64,000 bases of DNA from Nonomuraea solani (GCF_900108335.1 NZ_FNVT01000018.1:62001-126000); one strand, 5' to 3'. Shown: positions 34,171 to 44,481, numbered from the stretch's first letter. The notes: generated from the sequence alone by a model not told the origin. Numbers and translations: made by a program.

Positions 34171-35595
34171 GTGGCGAACCGTCTGCCCGAAAACCCCAGC
34201 CTCGACCACCTCAGGAACGAGGCCAAGCAGCTCCTGCGCGGCGTCCGTGCGGGCGAGGCCAAAGCGCTCGCGACGGCCGGGGGGTGGCTGCGTCCGATAC
34301 CACTGCCGCAATCGCCGTCGGACCTGCGGCTGGCCGACGCGCAACTGGCGGTGGCCCGCAAGTACGGTTTCACGAGCTGGTCCCAGCTGCGGGCCCACCT
34401 GAAGATGGTGGCCACGTTCGCGCGCCGGCCACATGACGCGGGCCCTTCGGCCGACGCCGCAATCGAGTTTCTGCGGCTGGCCTGCCTGACCTACGGCGGA
34501 CCCGCGAGCACCGAGGCCGCGGCGCGGCTGCTGGCCGCCCATCCCGAGACGGCAGGCGCGTCGGTGTGGACGATGGCGGCGGTGGGCGACGCGGCGGGGA
34601 TGGCCCGCCTGGTCGCGGCCGACCCCGCGTCGGCCCGGGCATCCGGTGGCCCATTCGGCTGGGAGCCGCTGCTGTATCTGGCCTTTTCCCGGGTGACGCA
34701 GGCCGACGCGGTGGGGGCGGCGCGGGTGCTGCTGGGCGCGGGAGCCGATTCGAACGCCGGCTACCTGCCTGAGGGGCAGGGGCCGCCGTACACCGCTCTG
34801 ACCGGGGCCCTGGGCGGAGGAGAGCTGAGGCAACCACCGCACCCGCGGGAACTGGAGCTGGCCCGCGTGCTCCTGGAGGCAGGGACGGACGCCAATGACG
34901 GCCGGGCCCTGTACAACCGCGGAGTCGGGGGTGACGACACCGGCTACCTGGAGTTGCTGCTGGAGTTCGGCCTCGGCCGCGGGGACGGCGGGCCGTGGAA
35001 GGCCAGGCTGGGGCGCGTACAGGACTCGCCGGCCCGCATGCTGGCGAACACGGTGCTGACAGCCGCGTTGCGCGGCCAGGCACGGCGGATGCGGTGCCTG
35101 CTGGCGCACGGCGCCCCCGCCGACGGGCATCCGTTCTTCGGCGGGCACACGCCGCTGGAGCTGGCACTGCTCGGCGGGCATACGCAGGTCGCGCGGCTCC
35201 TGTCCGACGCGGGGGCCTCCGGCACGTTACGCGGGCTGGACGCCGTGGAAGCGGCGGTCATGCGAGGGGATCGCCAGGAGCTCGAACACCTGGTGAGCGG
35301 CGACCGCGCACTGGTCCGGCGCCTGCTGACAAAACGACGGGACCTGCTCATCAAGGCCGCCGAGTACGGCCACGTGCCGGCCGTACGGCTGGCCTGCGCG
35401 CTGGGCTTCGACGTAAACGCACGCCTCCCGTCGACGGCGTTGCACAAGGCGGCACGGGCAGGAGACCTGGCGATGGTACGAGTGCTGGTGGAGCTGGGTG
35501 CTGACCGGTCGCTACGGGAGTTCGATTACGACGCCACCCCGCTGGAGTGGGCACAGTTCGCGGGCCAGGCCGAGGTGGCGGAGTTCTTGAGCTAG
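34171..35595 (+). CDS. Ankyrin-repeat protein
   Basis: A 474-residue cytoplasmic protein. The N-terminus (PENPSLDHLRNEAKQLLRGV and KYGFTSWSQLRAHL) is a module common before ankyrin repeats in actinobacteria. At least six repeats follow, such as AARVLLGAGADSNAGY, LARVLLEAGTDANDGRALYN, GHTPLELALLGGHTQVARLL and TALHKAARAGDLAMVRVLVE. They form a protein-binding surface; partners are unknown. GTG 34171 has AAGGGAG upstream. No operon partner is evident. Confidence 0.88.
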   Translation: MANRLPENPSLDHLRNEAKQLLRGVRAGEAKALATAGGWLRPIPLPQSPSDLRLADAQLAVARKYGFTSWSQLRAHLKMVATFARRPHDAGPSADAAIEFLRLACLTYGGPASTEAAARLLAAHPETAGASVWTMAAVGDAAGMARLVAADPASARASGGPFGWEPLLYLAFSRVTQADAVGAARVLLGAGADSNAGYLPEGQGPPYTALTGALGGGELRQPPHPRELELARVLLEAGTDANDGRALYNRGVGGDDTGYLELLLEFGLGRGDGGPWKARLGRVQDSPARMLANTVLTAALRGQARRMRCLLAHGAPADGHPFFGGHTPLELALLGGHTQVARLLSDAGASGTLRGLDAVEAAVMRGDRQELEHLVSGDRALVRRLLTKRRDLLIKAAEYGHVPAVRLACALGFDVNARLPSTALHKAARAGDLAMVRVLVELGADRSLREFDYDATPLEWAQFAGQAEVAEFLS

Positions 35596-35790
35596 CGGCC
35601 GGCTCACTCACGAGCGCGAGCAGCGCCAAGTCGGGGCCGCGTCCGCCGTCGGCAGTGGCCAGTGCGGTTCCGGCCCCGACCATGGTCGGGGCCAGCTCCA
35701 CAATGGCCGGCCCGGGCGGGACATCCTGGAGCTGATCGGCGACCGCGGAAGGCGTCCAAAGCCTGGCCTTGGACGCCACGCCCACCGGGT

Positions 35791-36108
35791 TCAGGGGATG
35801 TAGATGAGGAAGTAGTAGCCCGCCTGGCGGTGCCGGTCGCCCTCGTACCAACGGCAGGTGGCGAGTCCGGTGTACTGGCCGTTTTCAGCGGCGTCCTGGA
35901 AGCCCACCCTGCAGGCGTCCATGGTCTCGTAGCGAAGGGACCAATACCAGTCTGGCGGCAGCGGAGAGAGGGCGTACCTTTCGGCCGGGGCGGACGTGGC
36001 ACCGGCCTGGTCGCTGGCGGAGGCGGAGGCCGGTGCGGCGCCGGCCAGGATGGTGGCGCCCAAAGCCGTCGTGAGCAGGGCTGCGGCGGATAACTTGCGA
36101 ACCTTCAC
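35791..36108 (-). CDS. Small secreted protein, unknown function
   Basis: A 105-residue protein with a clear signal (LSAAALLTTALGATILAGAAPASA) and a mature part of about 70 residues with two cysteines (DACRVGF and ATCRWYEG). The WYWSLRYETMDACRVGFQDA and CRWYEGDRHRQAGYYFLI pattern resembles small exported proteins common in these bacteria, comparable with the one at 53520. Not assigned. A GATCAG/CTGATC dyad lies upstream at 36145-36158. Confidence 0.72.
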   Translation of the reverse strand: MKVRKLSAAALLTTALGATILAGAAPASASASDQAGATSAPAERYALSPLPPDWYWSLRYETMDACRVGFQDAAENGQYTGLATCRWYEGDRHRQAGYYFLIYIP

Positions 36109-36319
36109 GGGGGCTCCTCACGGTCGGGTGGGAGGACACCTTCAGATCAGCACTGATCGCCGAGGGTGAGAAGCCCCCCATTTTCCATATTTCGGCCGTA
36201 TGGTCTTCTGATCGAAGCTGCTTTGTGCTGTGCCAGCGGCTTTCCAGAGGTGGGCCGGTGACGGCATCGCACCAAGCAGACCGTCGCTGTGGAGTGACGA
36301 AACGCGGTCCTTGCGTCTG

Positions 36320-36800
36320 GGCCGTGGATGATGCGGTGGATGGTGGAGCGGCCGACGCTGTACTCGGTGGCCAGGTCCGCCAGGGAGACCTCGCCCCCGG
36401 CGTAGCGGCGGCGGATGGAGCGTCGGGCGGGTTCGGGCAGTTTGGGTTGCTTGCCCTTGAGCTTGCCGTTCTTCTTGGCCAGGGCCATGCCTTCGCGGGT
36501 GCGCAGGTGCCCGAGGTTGGCCTCGAACTCGGCGACCATGGCCAGGGTCTGCAGGAACAGCCGCCCCGAACGGGTCGTTCCAGTCGTAGACGGACGCGCC
36601 CAGGCCGAACAGGACACCGCGGCCGGACAGTCCGGTGAAGGATGTCGTTGGCTTCGGCCATGTTGCGGGCGAACCGGTCGAACTTCGTCACCGTGAAGAC
36701 GCTGCCGTCCCAGACGGCGGCCAAGGCCTGGTCGAGGCCGCCTCGGCTGCAGCGGGCGTAGCCGACACGTGCTCCGTTCACGCCCTCAAGTGTTTCGGAT
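36320..36800 (-). pseudogene. Decayed serine recombinase/resolvase
   Basis: Pieces in different frames form a resolvase: VGYARCS, then a gap, then FTVTKFDRFARNMAEANDIL (catalytic-domain end). In another frame come LFLQTLAMVAEFEANLGHLR, KLPEPARRSIRRRYAGGEVS and LADLATEYSVGRSTIHRIIHG (DNA-binding end). The region around the catalytic Ser is deleted, so it is not functional. It is probably the resolvase of a Tn3-type element, matching the transposase remains at 39-41.6 kb. The flanks (36109-36319 and 36801-37085) contain no gene. Confidence 0.75.
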
Positions 36801-37085
36801 AGGGGGCCTTGACCGGAACGCCTATACGGAACACCCCGACCTGGGGCGGTTGCCCGGGCGGCTGGTGTTCCGGTGGAGGATCGCCTTACGGAACACCCGC
36901 CGGACCTCCCGTGCGAGATGCGACTGTCACCCAGCGGGGGACGGCGTCCTGCTCCCGAAGCTGTCTCGAACCCCAATGCAGCTGTGAGCCAGATCACGCT
37001 TGAGGTTGACCTCGGGTCAGGGTGGAAGCTCGGCGCAGCGGCGAGACGCCGACCCGGACGTAACAACTTCGAAGGGCAGACCACC

Positions 37086-38258
37086 ATGACGATCACCCGT
37101 TCCGATCAGGACAAGAGCACCCTGCCGGCAGCTGCGGCCGGGCAGGATCGCCCGGAGCTGCACAAGGCGATCGAGGAGATCGTCGAGTCCGGTTTCCTCG
37201 GGGTGTCGCTGCGCGTACACGATGAGCGGGGCGAGTGGGTCGGCAGCGCCGGGGTGGCCGAGCTGGGCGGGACTGCCAAGCCGCCGGTCAACGGGCATGC
37301 CCGGATCGGCAGCAACACCAAGACCTTCACCGCGACCCTGGTGCTGCAGCTGGTGGCCGAGGGCAAGATCGAGCTGGACACCTTGGCGGCCGACTACCTG
37401 CCCGAGTTCGGGCTGGACCGGCGGATCACGGTGCGGATGCTGTTGCAGCACACCAGCGGGCTGTTCAACTTCACCGGCGAGGTGTACGACGATGGGACGA
37501 TCGTGCACGGGATCCCCGTCCCCTACAGCACCACGGGCAAGGAGTGGGTGGACAACCGGTTCCACACCTACCGGCCCGAGGAACTGGTACGTCTGGCGCT
37601 GTCCAAGCCGGCCCGGTTCGAGCCGGGCACGGGCTGGAGCTATGCCAACACCAACTACGTGCTGGCCCGGCTGCTGATTGAGAAGGTCACCGGCCGCTCG
37701 CTGGCCGAAGAGATGCAGCGGCTGATCCTGGGGCCGCTCGGGCTGTCGGGCACCGTGGTGCCGAACGCCTCGCCGGAGATTCCTGCGCCGCACGCCCACA
37801 TCTACTACCGCTTCGAGGAAGACGGCCAGCACAAGACGATCGACATCACCCGCTACAACCCCTCCTGGGTCTCCACCGGCGGTGACATGATCTCGACCAC
37901 CCAGGACCTGCACACGTTCATCTCCGCGCTGGTAAATGGCAAGCTCCTGCCGGCCGCACTGCTGGCCGAGATGTTCACCCCGCACGCCACGGGCATCCCG
38001 AACATGGACTACGGGCTGGGGGTGTTCGTCCAGAAAACCGACTGCGGCGGCACTGTCATCACCCACAACGGCGGCAACGTCGGCTCCGCGACGCTGATGT
38101 ACAGCACGCCCGACGGCATCAAGACCCTGACCGCCGTACTGAACTGGGTGGACGACGCCGCCATGTCCATAGCGACAGCGTTCCCGAATGCTCAGCAAAA
38201 GCTCGTCAACAAGGTGTTCTGCGGCAAGCAGGCCGATCCGGCCCGGCCGGCGCACTGA
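37086..38258 (+). CDS. Serine hydrolase, beta-lactamase-related (S12 family)
   Basis: A 390-residue penicillin-binding-protein-like enzyme. The catalytic SxxK is in RIGSNTKTFTA, the YxN is in GWSYANTNYVLA, and the third motif is THNGGNVGS. These D-Ala-D-Ala carboxypeptidase/esterase-like proteins act on peptides or esters. No signal peptide is visible, so it is probably cytoplasmic and an esterase or peptidase. ATG 37086 follows GAAGGGCAG. A complete gene amid transposon debris. Confidence 0.9.
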   Translation: MTITRSDQDKSTLPAAAAGQDRPELHKAIEEIVESGFLGVSLRVHDERGEWVGSAGVAELGGTAKPPVNGHARIGSNTKTFTATLVLQLVAEGKIELDTLAADYLPEFGLDRRITVRMLLQHTSGLFNFTGEVYDDGTIVHGIPVPYSTTGKEWVDNRFHTYRPEELVRLALSKPARFEPGTGWSYANTNYVLARLLIEKVTGRSLAEEMQRLILGPLGLSGTVVPNASPEIPAPHAHIYYRFEEDGQHKTIDITRYNPSWVSTGGDMISTTQDLHTFISALVNGKLLPAALLAEMFTPHATGIPNMDYGLGVFVQKTDCGGTVITHNGGNVGSATLMYSTPDGIKTLTAVLNWVDDAAMSIATAFPNAQQKLVNKVFCGKQADPARPAH

Positions 38259-38389
38259 ACACCTGTGACCCGCACACCTCCAGAGGCGGCCCCTTCCGGG
38301 TCATGCATCAGGGAGAACGTGAACCGGGGCCACATGCACGGCTGCGGTCCGCCCGGTCGCCGAGCTCGAGCACAAGGCAGGATGAGCGG

Positions 38390-39175
38390 ATGAGGAACGG
38401 AGTCACGATCGGGCAGGCGGCGGCATTCGTCGGCGTCACGGTGAAGACGGTGCGGCACTACCACAAGCTCGGCCTGGTGAAGGAGCCGGAACGCGACAGC
38501 TCCGGCTACCGCAGGTACGGATCGGCCGAGCTGTTGCGGCTGGTGCAGATCCGGACGCTGGCCGCCGCCGGGGTGCCGCTGGCCGAAGTCGGGCCCCTGC
38601 TCGAGACCGACGCCGCCCAGTTCGCCACCGCGCTCGCCGACGTCGGGCGGCAGCTCACCGAACGGATCGAGGAGCTGATCGCGCGCCGTGACATGCTGCA
38701 CCGGCTCGCCGACGGAGACCGGGCCCTGCTGCCCGACCGCGCCGTGGCGCTGCTGGAGCGGATGTCCGGCCTCGGCCTTCCCGCGGAGCAGGTGGCGGCC
38801 ACCAGGGAGGGCTGGGTACTGGCCAGGGCCCTGGTTCCCGAGGGCTTCGACGACTTCCTCACCCATGTCGAGCACGCCCTCGACGACCCCCGCTTCGTCG
38901 CGTTGAGCAAGCAGGCCACCGAAGCCACGGCATGGGAGCCGGACGACCCACGCCTGGCCGAACTCGCCACCACCATTGCCGAACACCTCCTCGCCAACCC
39001 CGCACACCTGAAGATCGTGACCGGCCTGCAAGCCCGCACCGACGCCGCGGCCCGGTACCACCTGATCGCCCACCACGGCGAACAGCAGGGATCGGCCACG
39101 GCCCAGGGGGTCGCGATCGTCGAGGCCAAGCTCCGCGCCGCGGGCATCCATATCCCCAGACCAGACACCCACTGA
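38390..39175 (+). CDS. MerR-family regulator
   Basis: A 261-residue regulator with the N-terminal MerR wing (TIGQAAAFVGVTVKTVRHYH, LGLVKEPERDSSGYRRYG), dimer helix and a C-terminal helical domain reminiscent of TipA-type effector regions. No cysteine cluster for metal sensing is visible, so an organic ligand is more likely. Its stop abuts the broken Tn3 transposase end at 39177. Confidence 0.88.
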   Translation: MRNGVTIGQAAAFVGVTVKTVRHYHKLGLVKEPERDSSGYRRYGSAELLRLVQIRTLAAAGVPLAEVGPLLETDAAQFATALADVGRQLTERIEELIARRDMLHRLADGDRALLPDRAVALLERMSGLGLPAEQVAATREGWVLARALVPEGFDDFLTHVEHALDDPRFVALSKQATEATAWEPDDPRLAELATTIAEHLLANPAHLKIVTGLQARTDAAARYHLIAHHGEQQGSATAQGVAIVEAKLRAAGIHIPRPDTH

Positions 39176-39176
39176 C

Positions 39177-41573
39177 CGCGCCGGTCGCCGTCGGGCACGT
39201 CGGGTATCTCGCCGAGTTGCCGCAGCCCTTCGGCCGGGGCGGAGGAGGCGATGGCGTAGCGGCCCAGGACGTTGAGGTGGGCGTGACCAAGCGGGCTGAG
39301 CCGGGCGGCGTCCTCGTCTTTGACCGGGATGCCGTGGGCGCGCAGCTGGTCGACGGCGGCCGACAGGTACTTCGAGTTCCACAGCGCGACCGCGTTGACG
39401 ACAAGACCCAGAGCCGCCAGTTGGTCTTCTTGTCCTTCGCGGTAGGCCTGACGGATCTTCCCGCCGTTGCCGTGGCAGATCTTACGGGCCAGCCGGTGCC
39501 GGGATTCCTGGACGGTGAGCTGCTTGTTCAGTCTGCGCCGGTAGGTGTCGTCGATCGGGTCCAGGATGGACAGCAGGTGCAGGGTCTTGTCGATGCGGCC
39601 GTACTCGGCGAACGCCTGCCCGAGCGGGGTCGGGCGCCCGCCTCGGGCGAACATGCGCAGCAGGTCGTAGGCGCGCACCTGGTTGGTCACCAGCGATCCG
39701 GCGACCCGGGTCATGTCCGCCCACTGGGTGTGGATCTTCTGCCGGTTGATCTTGTTGCGGGCGATCGCTTCCAGCGGCCCGTATTTCGGTGTCGTGCCGT
39801 CGGGCAGGTCTGCGCGCCAGAACCTTTGGTCGCCCAGGTCGGCGAACCGGGGCGCGAACCGGTAGCCGAGCATGGAGAAGATCCCGAACACCATGTCGCT
39901 GTCGCTGGCCTGGTCCGTCGTGACCAGCTCGGGTTACGGCCCGGCGTCTAGGTTGATCAGGCAGTCCAGGATGTACAGCGGGTCGCGCGGGGTGCCCGGC
40001 ACGACCACCTGCCCGATCCCCATCACCTGGTCGTTTACGGCGTTGAGGAGTGTGAGGCCGCGTTTGTAGCCGAAGTACTTCGGCGAGGGGGCGGCGTTGA
40101 TCGTTTGGACCGGGACGACGAAGCGTAGCCCGTCGACCGAGGCCAGCAGCCCGCCGCCCCACAACTTCACGATCGGGATCGCGTTGGCAGCGGCGTGGGT
40201 CTCAGCGCGCACGTAGTTCTGGTCGACATGAGACAGGCGGCCCCGAGTGAGCGCCCCGTCCCCGTCCTTGATCACCGGGGTGAGGCCGACGTTGCAGGCC
40301 TCGCTGATCAGCACCGCCGCCAGCGATCTCGGCAGGTCGTGCACGCGCGTGGAGATATCGGCCAGATGCACGTAGGCGTCCAGAAACCCGCTTCAGGAGT
40401 GCACCTCCAGCAGCAGCTCGGGCTGGTCGATGCGCGGCAGCATCGCCTGGCAGGCCGCGGGAAGCCATTTCAGCGACGGAGACTCACCGAGCGCGCCGAG
40501 CTTTTCCACCGTCGTCTTCCGGCACGAGCTCTTCGACCGATTCCAGCGCGGCCAGCACCTGCTCCTTGCTCGCGCCCGCTTCTGCGGCGACCGCCGTCCG
40601 CAACGCGGCCACGTCCAGATCGGCACCCACCTCGGCGACCAGGTCCAGCTGCGCCACCAGGACCCGGCCCGCCCGCCCGCGACAGCAGCTTGGAAGCCCT
40701 CTCCAGCTTCGGCAACGTCGCCAGCCGCTCGCCCGTCGACTTGCGCCGCGCCGGCGAGATCAACCGGGTGGCCATCAGCAGCGTGAACAGGTCGAGGGCG
40801 TCGTCGATCGCCTCGGCCTCCAGCGACCGGGTCACCCCCAGCACCGTGGGCCGTCTGACGCGGCTCGGCCAGCCGGGCCAGCAGCGGCGGCGCCTTGGTG
40901 CCCGCCCCGTACTTGGCCAGCGTCTTCATCCGCCGCACCGGCACCTTGTCCACCCGCACCCGTACCAGCTCGAATCGGGCGATATCGTCCACCCGCTGCA
41001 GCGCCTTGGCCATTTCCGTGCCCGACTGCCGCTTGGGCGCCTGCCGCAACCGCTCCAGCACCGTCACTCCGGGCAGCAGCACCCGATGCCGGCGCAGCCA
41101 CGCCACCGACTGATCGAACAACGCCGTCGGTCCCTCGGCATGCGTCCACGCCCGCCCATTCAAGAACGTCAAGAACCGCTTGGACAGCACCCGGCCCTCC
41201 CACGACGCCCGATCGTCGAAGTCGTGGTAGCCGTAGGTATCCCGGATCATCCAGGCGTGGTCATAGGCCGTCTGCGCCCGCACCGCCTTCTTCTTCACCT
41301 GCGAGGGATCGGAGATCCCCAGCTGCTCAGCCAGGTAGTCCACCACCGGCCACGGCACCGCCAGCGGATCGGTCAGGAACAGGGCCTTCTACCGGCCGTC
41401 CCGAGCTGGACCGCTACCCCCAACCGGCGCGAGTCCTGACGTGACTTCGCGAACGCGTCCAGGAAGAAGAACTTCTCCAGATCAGACAGCGACGGCAGCT
41501 CCTCGAACGCCGTATACGCCCGGACCTGGTCATCAGACAAAACCCCACAGGCACGGGCGACAACGGTAGACAC
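39177..41573 (-). pseudogene. Tn3-family transposase, multiply inactivated
   Basis: Read from GTG 41573, it begins STVVARACGVLSDDQVRAY and LPSLSDLEKFFFLDAFAKS, shifts frame near 41385, and resumes as PLAVPWPVVDYLAEQLGI. It changes frame again near 40860 and 40690. A TGA replaces the Trp expected in EVHS-stop-SGFLDAY (about 40394). A TAA near 39937 interrupts the DDE region (NLDAGP-stop-PELVTTD). The catalytic blocks LWGGGLLASVDGLRF and the downstream TTD survive. The normal C-terminal end is lost at the junction with the MerR gene. It cannot make an active enzyme. Confidence 0.88.
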
Positions 41574-41901
41574 GCCACCTATCACCCAATGACCACCAGA
41601 CAGACACCAGACGGCTGGTTTCTTACCAGAAATGATCACCTCCAGCTCCCGCCAGAGAAACAAGATCATTCTCATCGATAACGGCTGCTCCCGGGCTCCT
41701 CGACCCCGTACACGATGCGGCCCCGGTCTGCACGGAACACCCTTCTTGACGCCAGGCATTAATTTAGAGTATCACTCTATGGTCTCACTACAAATACAAG
41801 AATGGTGCGTTTAGTAGAGCCCTCCCGACCTGGACGGCCGCCATGACCATGCCCGCGCCCTCGACCAGGCGTCCCGTGACCTTTGGAGCGAACGAAACCC
41901 C
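41574..41901. other. Intergenic region at the transposase 5' end
   Basis: No gene is supported. It contains the promoter side of the dead transposase, the AT-rich palindrome at 41765-41779 and the leader of the secreted-protein gene. I do not recognise a Tn3 terminal inverted repeat. Confidence 0.5.
41765..41779. promoter_or_regulatory. Palindrome TAGAGT-ATC-ACTCTA
   Basis: A perfect 6-base dyad with a 3-base spacer in an AT-rich stretch, typical in form of TetR/PadR operators. No regulator gene is next to it. It lies 120 bases before the secreted protein at 41902. Confidence 0.45.
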
Positions 41902-42369
41902 ATGAGAAAAGCCCTGGCGGCCCTCCTCCTGGCCGCCCTCACCCTGCTCCACGCGTCTCCCGCCAACGCCGACGTGGTGGACCAGCAATGGCTCGCCAAG
42001 AAACCCGCCAAGAACGGCACGTACATCCTCGGCCACGGCGTCTTCAGCGTCACCGGCCTGGATCCCGACCGTTACAAGCCCACTGGCCAACTGACCCTGA
42101 GGGGCCAGGTCATCGACGCCGCTGACCGCCAGGACGCTCTCTGCACCTGGGTGGTCTTCCGCATCACCTACTACGACTACGAGCAAGCCCTGCCCAAGCA
42201 GACGCGCCGGCAGTTCCGCAGCTGCGTCCCAGGGAACCGGGTGCGTCTCGCCTTTGAGCACCGAGACGTCTCCAAGCTCGAGGTCAAGGTGTGCTGGACG
42301 GAAATGGGCGCCCTCCCGGGCCGGGAGTGCGTCGACTCCTGGCAGCCGATCTTCACAGCCTTCCCATGA
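41902..42369 (+). CDS. Secreted protein, unknown function
   Basis: A 155-residue exported protein. Signal: ALAALLLAALTLLHASPANA. The mature part has four cysteines (ALCTWVVF, RSCVPGNR, KVCWTEM, RECVDSW), so two disulfides are likely. A beta-rich pattern (TGQLTLRGQVIDAADRQDAL) is visible, but I cannot name a family. It is flanked by transposon debris and the RibD-like pair. Confidence 0.75.
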   Translation: MRKALAALLLAALTLLHASPANADVVDQQWLAKKPAKNGTYILGHGVFSVTGLDPDRYKPTGQLTLRGQVIDAADRQDALCTWVVFRITYYDYEQALPKQTRRQFRSCVPGNRVRLAFEHRDVSKLEVKVCWTEMGALPGRECVDSWQPIFTAFP

Positions 42370-42554
42370 GCCGGTCTATTTCGATCTTGTTTGATTAGCG
42401 GGTGGTAGGGATCAGACGGCCTTCTGATCTTCCTCGGAAGCCCGTACAGCGCGTTTGCATGCTCGCCGCCTGCGAACTGCGTCTTCTACCGATTGCCAGA
42501 TCGATCGCCGCATTCCAAGCATCTTCACTCTCCGTGAAGCACGGCAAAAGCGGC

Positions 42555-43142
42555 TCACGGGCGGCGAATGCGGTAGCGCAGGTGCGTGACGTGCTGCGTG
42601 AGGTCCTCGACCTGCGGCGTGGTCAACCGGCGGACCAGGTCGAGTTCGATGTGCTCGGCCGGCAGGTCATCGAACAGCCGGCGTCCCTGCCCGAGCAGGA
42701 CCGGTACGACGTGTAGTTCCAGCTCGTCGAGCTGCCCTGCCCGCAGCAGCGCCTGCGCCGCCCCGGCACCGTGCACCATCACGTCGCCGTCCCCGGCCGC
42801 CGCGCGGGCCCGTGCGGCGCACTCGCGGACGTCGGTGACATAGCGGACGCTGCCCGGCGGCGGGTCGTCCGGGACGTCGTGGGTCAGGACGAATACGGGG
42901 ACGCCGTCGTGATGGTCGCCCTGCCAGCGGTCGGCGTGCTCGTAGGTGCGGCGGCCGGCGATGACGGCGCGGGTGGCCAGCACCTCGATGTACACCTGTC
43001 CGCTGGGTCCCGGGGCGTTGCGCCGGTCGAGCCAGTTGAAAAGCCGGAACCCGCCGATTCCCATCGGGGTGTCCGGGCCGTCCCGCGGCCCGGTGACGTA
43101 ACCGTCCAGGGATATGGTCATGTACAGCCGGATGAGCGCCAT
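42555..43142 (-). CDS. Dihydrofolate-reductase/RibD-C-like protein 1
   Basis: A 195-residue protein of the RibD C-terminal/DHFR-like fold. Markers: MTISLDGYVTGP at the start, VIAGRRTYEHADRW in the middle, HGAGAAQALLRAGQLDELEL, and LLGQGRRLFDDLP. Members are NADPH-dependent reductases of unknown substrate, common in actinobacteria. It is the second of a tandem pair; only four bases separate it from its paralogue upstream, so both are on one transcript. Confidence 0.88.
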   Translation of the reverse strand: MALIRLYMTISLDGYVTGPRDGPDTPMGIGGFRLFNWLDRRNAPGPSGQVYIEVLATRAVIAGRRTYEHADRWQGDHHDGVPVFVLTHDVPDDPPPGSVRYVTDVRECAARARAAAGDGDVMVHGAGAAQALLRAGQLDELELHVVPVLLGQGRRLFDDLPAEHIELDLVRRLTTPQVEDLTQHVTHLRYRIRRP

Positions 43143-43146
43143 CGCC

Positions 43147-43749
43147 TCAGCCCTCCGTCCTCACGCGGTAGCGCAGGTGCGCCACGCCCGGCCCGTCCGC
43201 GGCACGGAGCAGTTCGAGCTCGATGTGGTCGGGCGGCATGTCCTCGAAGAGCGGTTCACCCTGTCCGATCAGGACCGGGACCAGATGAATCTGCAGCTCG
43301 TCGAGGACGCCAGCGGCAAGTGCCAGTTGAGCGGTGCGGGCTCCGTGGACGAGTACGTCCTTGTCGCCGGCCACGTCCTTGGCCATGTTCATCGCGGCCG
43401 TTACGTCGCTCACATAGGTGACCCTGGGCCATCGCAGCGCGGGATCGGGCTGATGGCGGCTCAGGACGAAGATCGGCACGCCATCGTGGTGGTCGCCGCC
43501 CCAGCCGCCGGCGAGCTCGAACGTCCGCCGACCGACGACGACCGCCCCGGTGGCCATGACCTCATCCATGACCTCACGGTTCACGCCCGCCAAGTGGTCG
43601 AGGTCTCTCCTGTGATCGGCGTCGGCGTCCGGCAGAAACCACTCATGCAGCCGATGCCCTTTGTCACCGAGCCCGTTGCCCGGCGCCGCGTTCGGCCCGG
43701 CGATGAACCCGTCCACCGACATCGACATGTACAGCACGGTCTTACTCAC
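43147..43749 (-). CDS. Dihydrofolate-reductase/RibD-C-like protein 2
   Basis: A 200-residue paralogue of the next gene, with MSMSVDGFIAGP, AVVVGRRTFELAGGW, HGARTAQLALAAGVLDELQI and LIGQGEPLFEDMP. The two share the GDHHDGVPIFVL/VFVL core and probably arose by tandem duplication. It lies downstream of the YceI gene with 44 bases between; likely one operon read from the promoter shared with the LuxR gene at 44482. Confidence 0.88.
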   Translation of the reverse strand: MSKTVLYMSMSVDGFIAGPNAAPGNGLGDKGHRLHEWFLPDADADHRRDLDHLAGVNREVMDEVMATGAVVVGRRTFELAGGWGGDHHDGVPIFVLSRHQPDPALRWPRVTYVSDVTAAMNMAKDVAGDKDVLVHGARTAQLALAAGVLDELQIHLVPVLIGQGEPLFEDMPPDHIELELLRAADGPGVAHLRYRVRTEG

Positions 43750-43793
43750 GTTTCAGGTCCTTTCAGTACGTCAACGAGGTCCCGAGAGAGTCA

Positions 43794-44348
43794 TCACGAG
43801 TCCGGTCCGGTGGTCGTGAACTCGATCTCGATGGCGATCTCGATGGTGTCGGCGACCACGACGTTGCCGGCGCCGAAGCCGAGCTGGATGTCGACGCCGA
43901 ACGCGGCGCGGCTGATGGTGGTGGTCGCCGAGAATCCGGTCCGCTCCACGCCGGACGGGTCGTCGACCACGCCGAGGAACTCGGCCTCCATCTCGACGGT
44001 CCTGGTGACACCGTGCAGGGTCAGCTCGCCCACCAGGATGAAGGTCTCGCCGTCGTACCCGCGGACCTCGGTCGAGGTGAACTCGATCTGCGGGTACGTC
44101 TCCACGTCCAGGAAATCGGCCGACCGGATGTGCTGGTCGCGCTGTTCGTTGCCGGTGTGCACCGAGGTGGGGTCGATGAGGGCGGTCACCCGGCCGCCGC
44201 CCTCGCCGACGATCAGCACCGCCGAGGCGAGTGCGAACTTCCCCCTGACCTTGCCGACGCCCATGTGGCGGACCTTGAACGAGATGTCGGAATGAACGGG
44301 ATCGCCGACCCAGGTCCCGGCGGCGAGGGTGCTGTCAACGGTGATCAT
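43794..44348 (-). CDS. YceI-family protein
   Basis: A 184-residue lipocalin-like beta-barrel protein. Typical blocks are GDPVHSDISFKVRHMGVGKV, RSADFLDVETYPQIEFTSTE and LTLHGVTRTVEMEAEFLG. YceI proteins bind polyprenoid or other amphiphilic lipids. No signal peptide, so it is probably cytoplasmic, as in many actinobacterial members. First gene of a three-gene unit with the RibD-like pair; divergent from the LuxR regulator. Confidence 0.9.
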   Translation of the reverse strand: MITVDSTLAAGTWVGDPVHSDISFKVRHMGVGKVRGKFALASAVLIVGEGGGRVTALIDPTSVHTGNEQRDQHIRSADFLDVETYPQIEFTSTEVRGYDGETFILVGELTLHGVTRTVEMEAEFLGVVDDPSGVERTGFSATTTISRAAFGVDIQLGFGAGNVVVADTIEIAIEIEFTTTGPDS

Positions 44349-44481
44349 GACGTAGGGCTCCCTTTGTGCGGCCCGGCCTGCCCGGGCGAATACTGAGATG
44401 CGTCCAGCATGGGAGATCGTCCAATCGGGTTGAATCCCAGATTTCTGGGATCATGCCGCCGATCGTCATAAGATCCCGATC

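Noticed and set aside
41574..41820. Possible Tn3 terminal inverted repeat
   Set aside because: No GGGG-started 38-base sequence with a partner at the other end could be found by eye.
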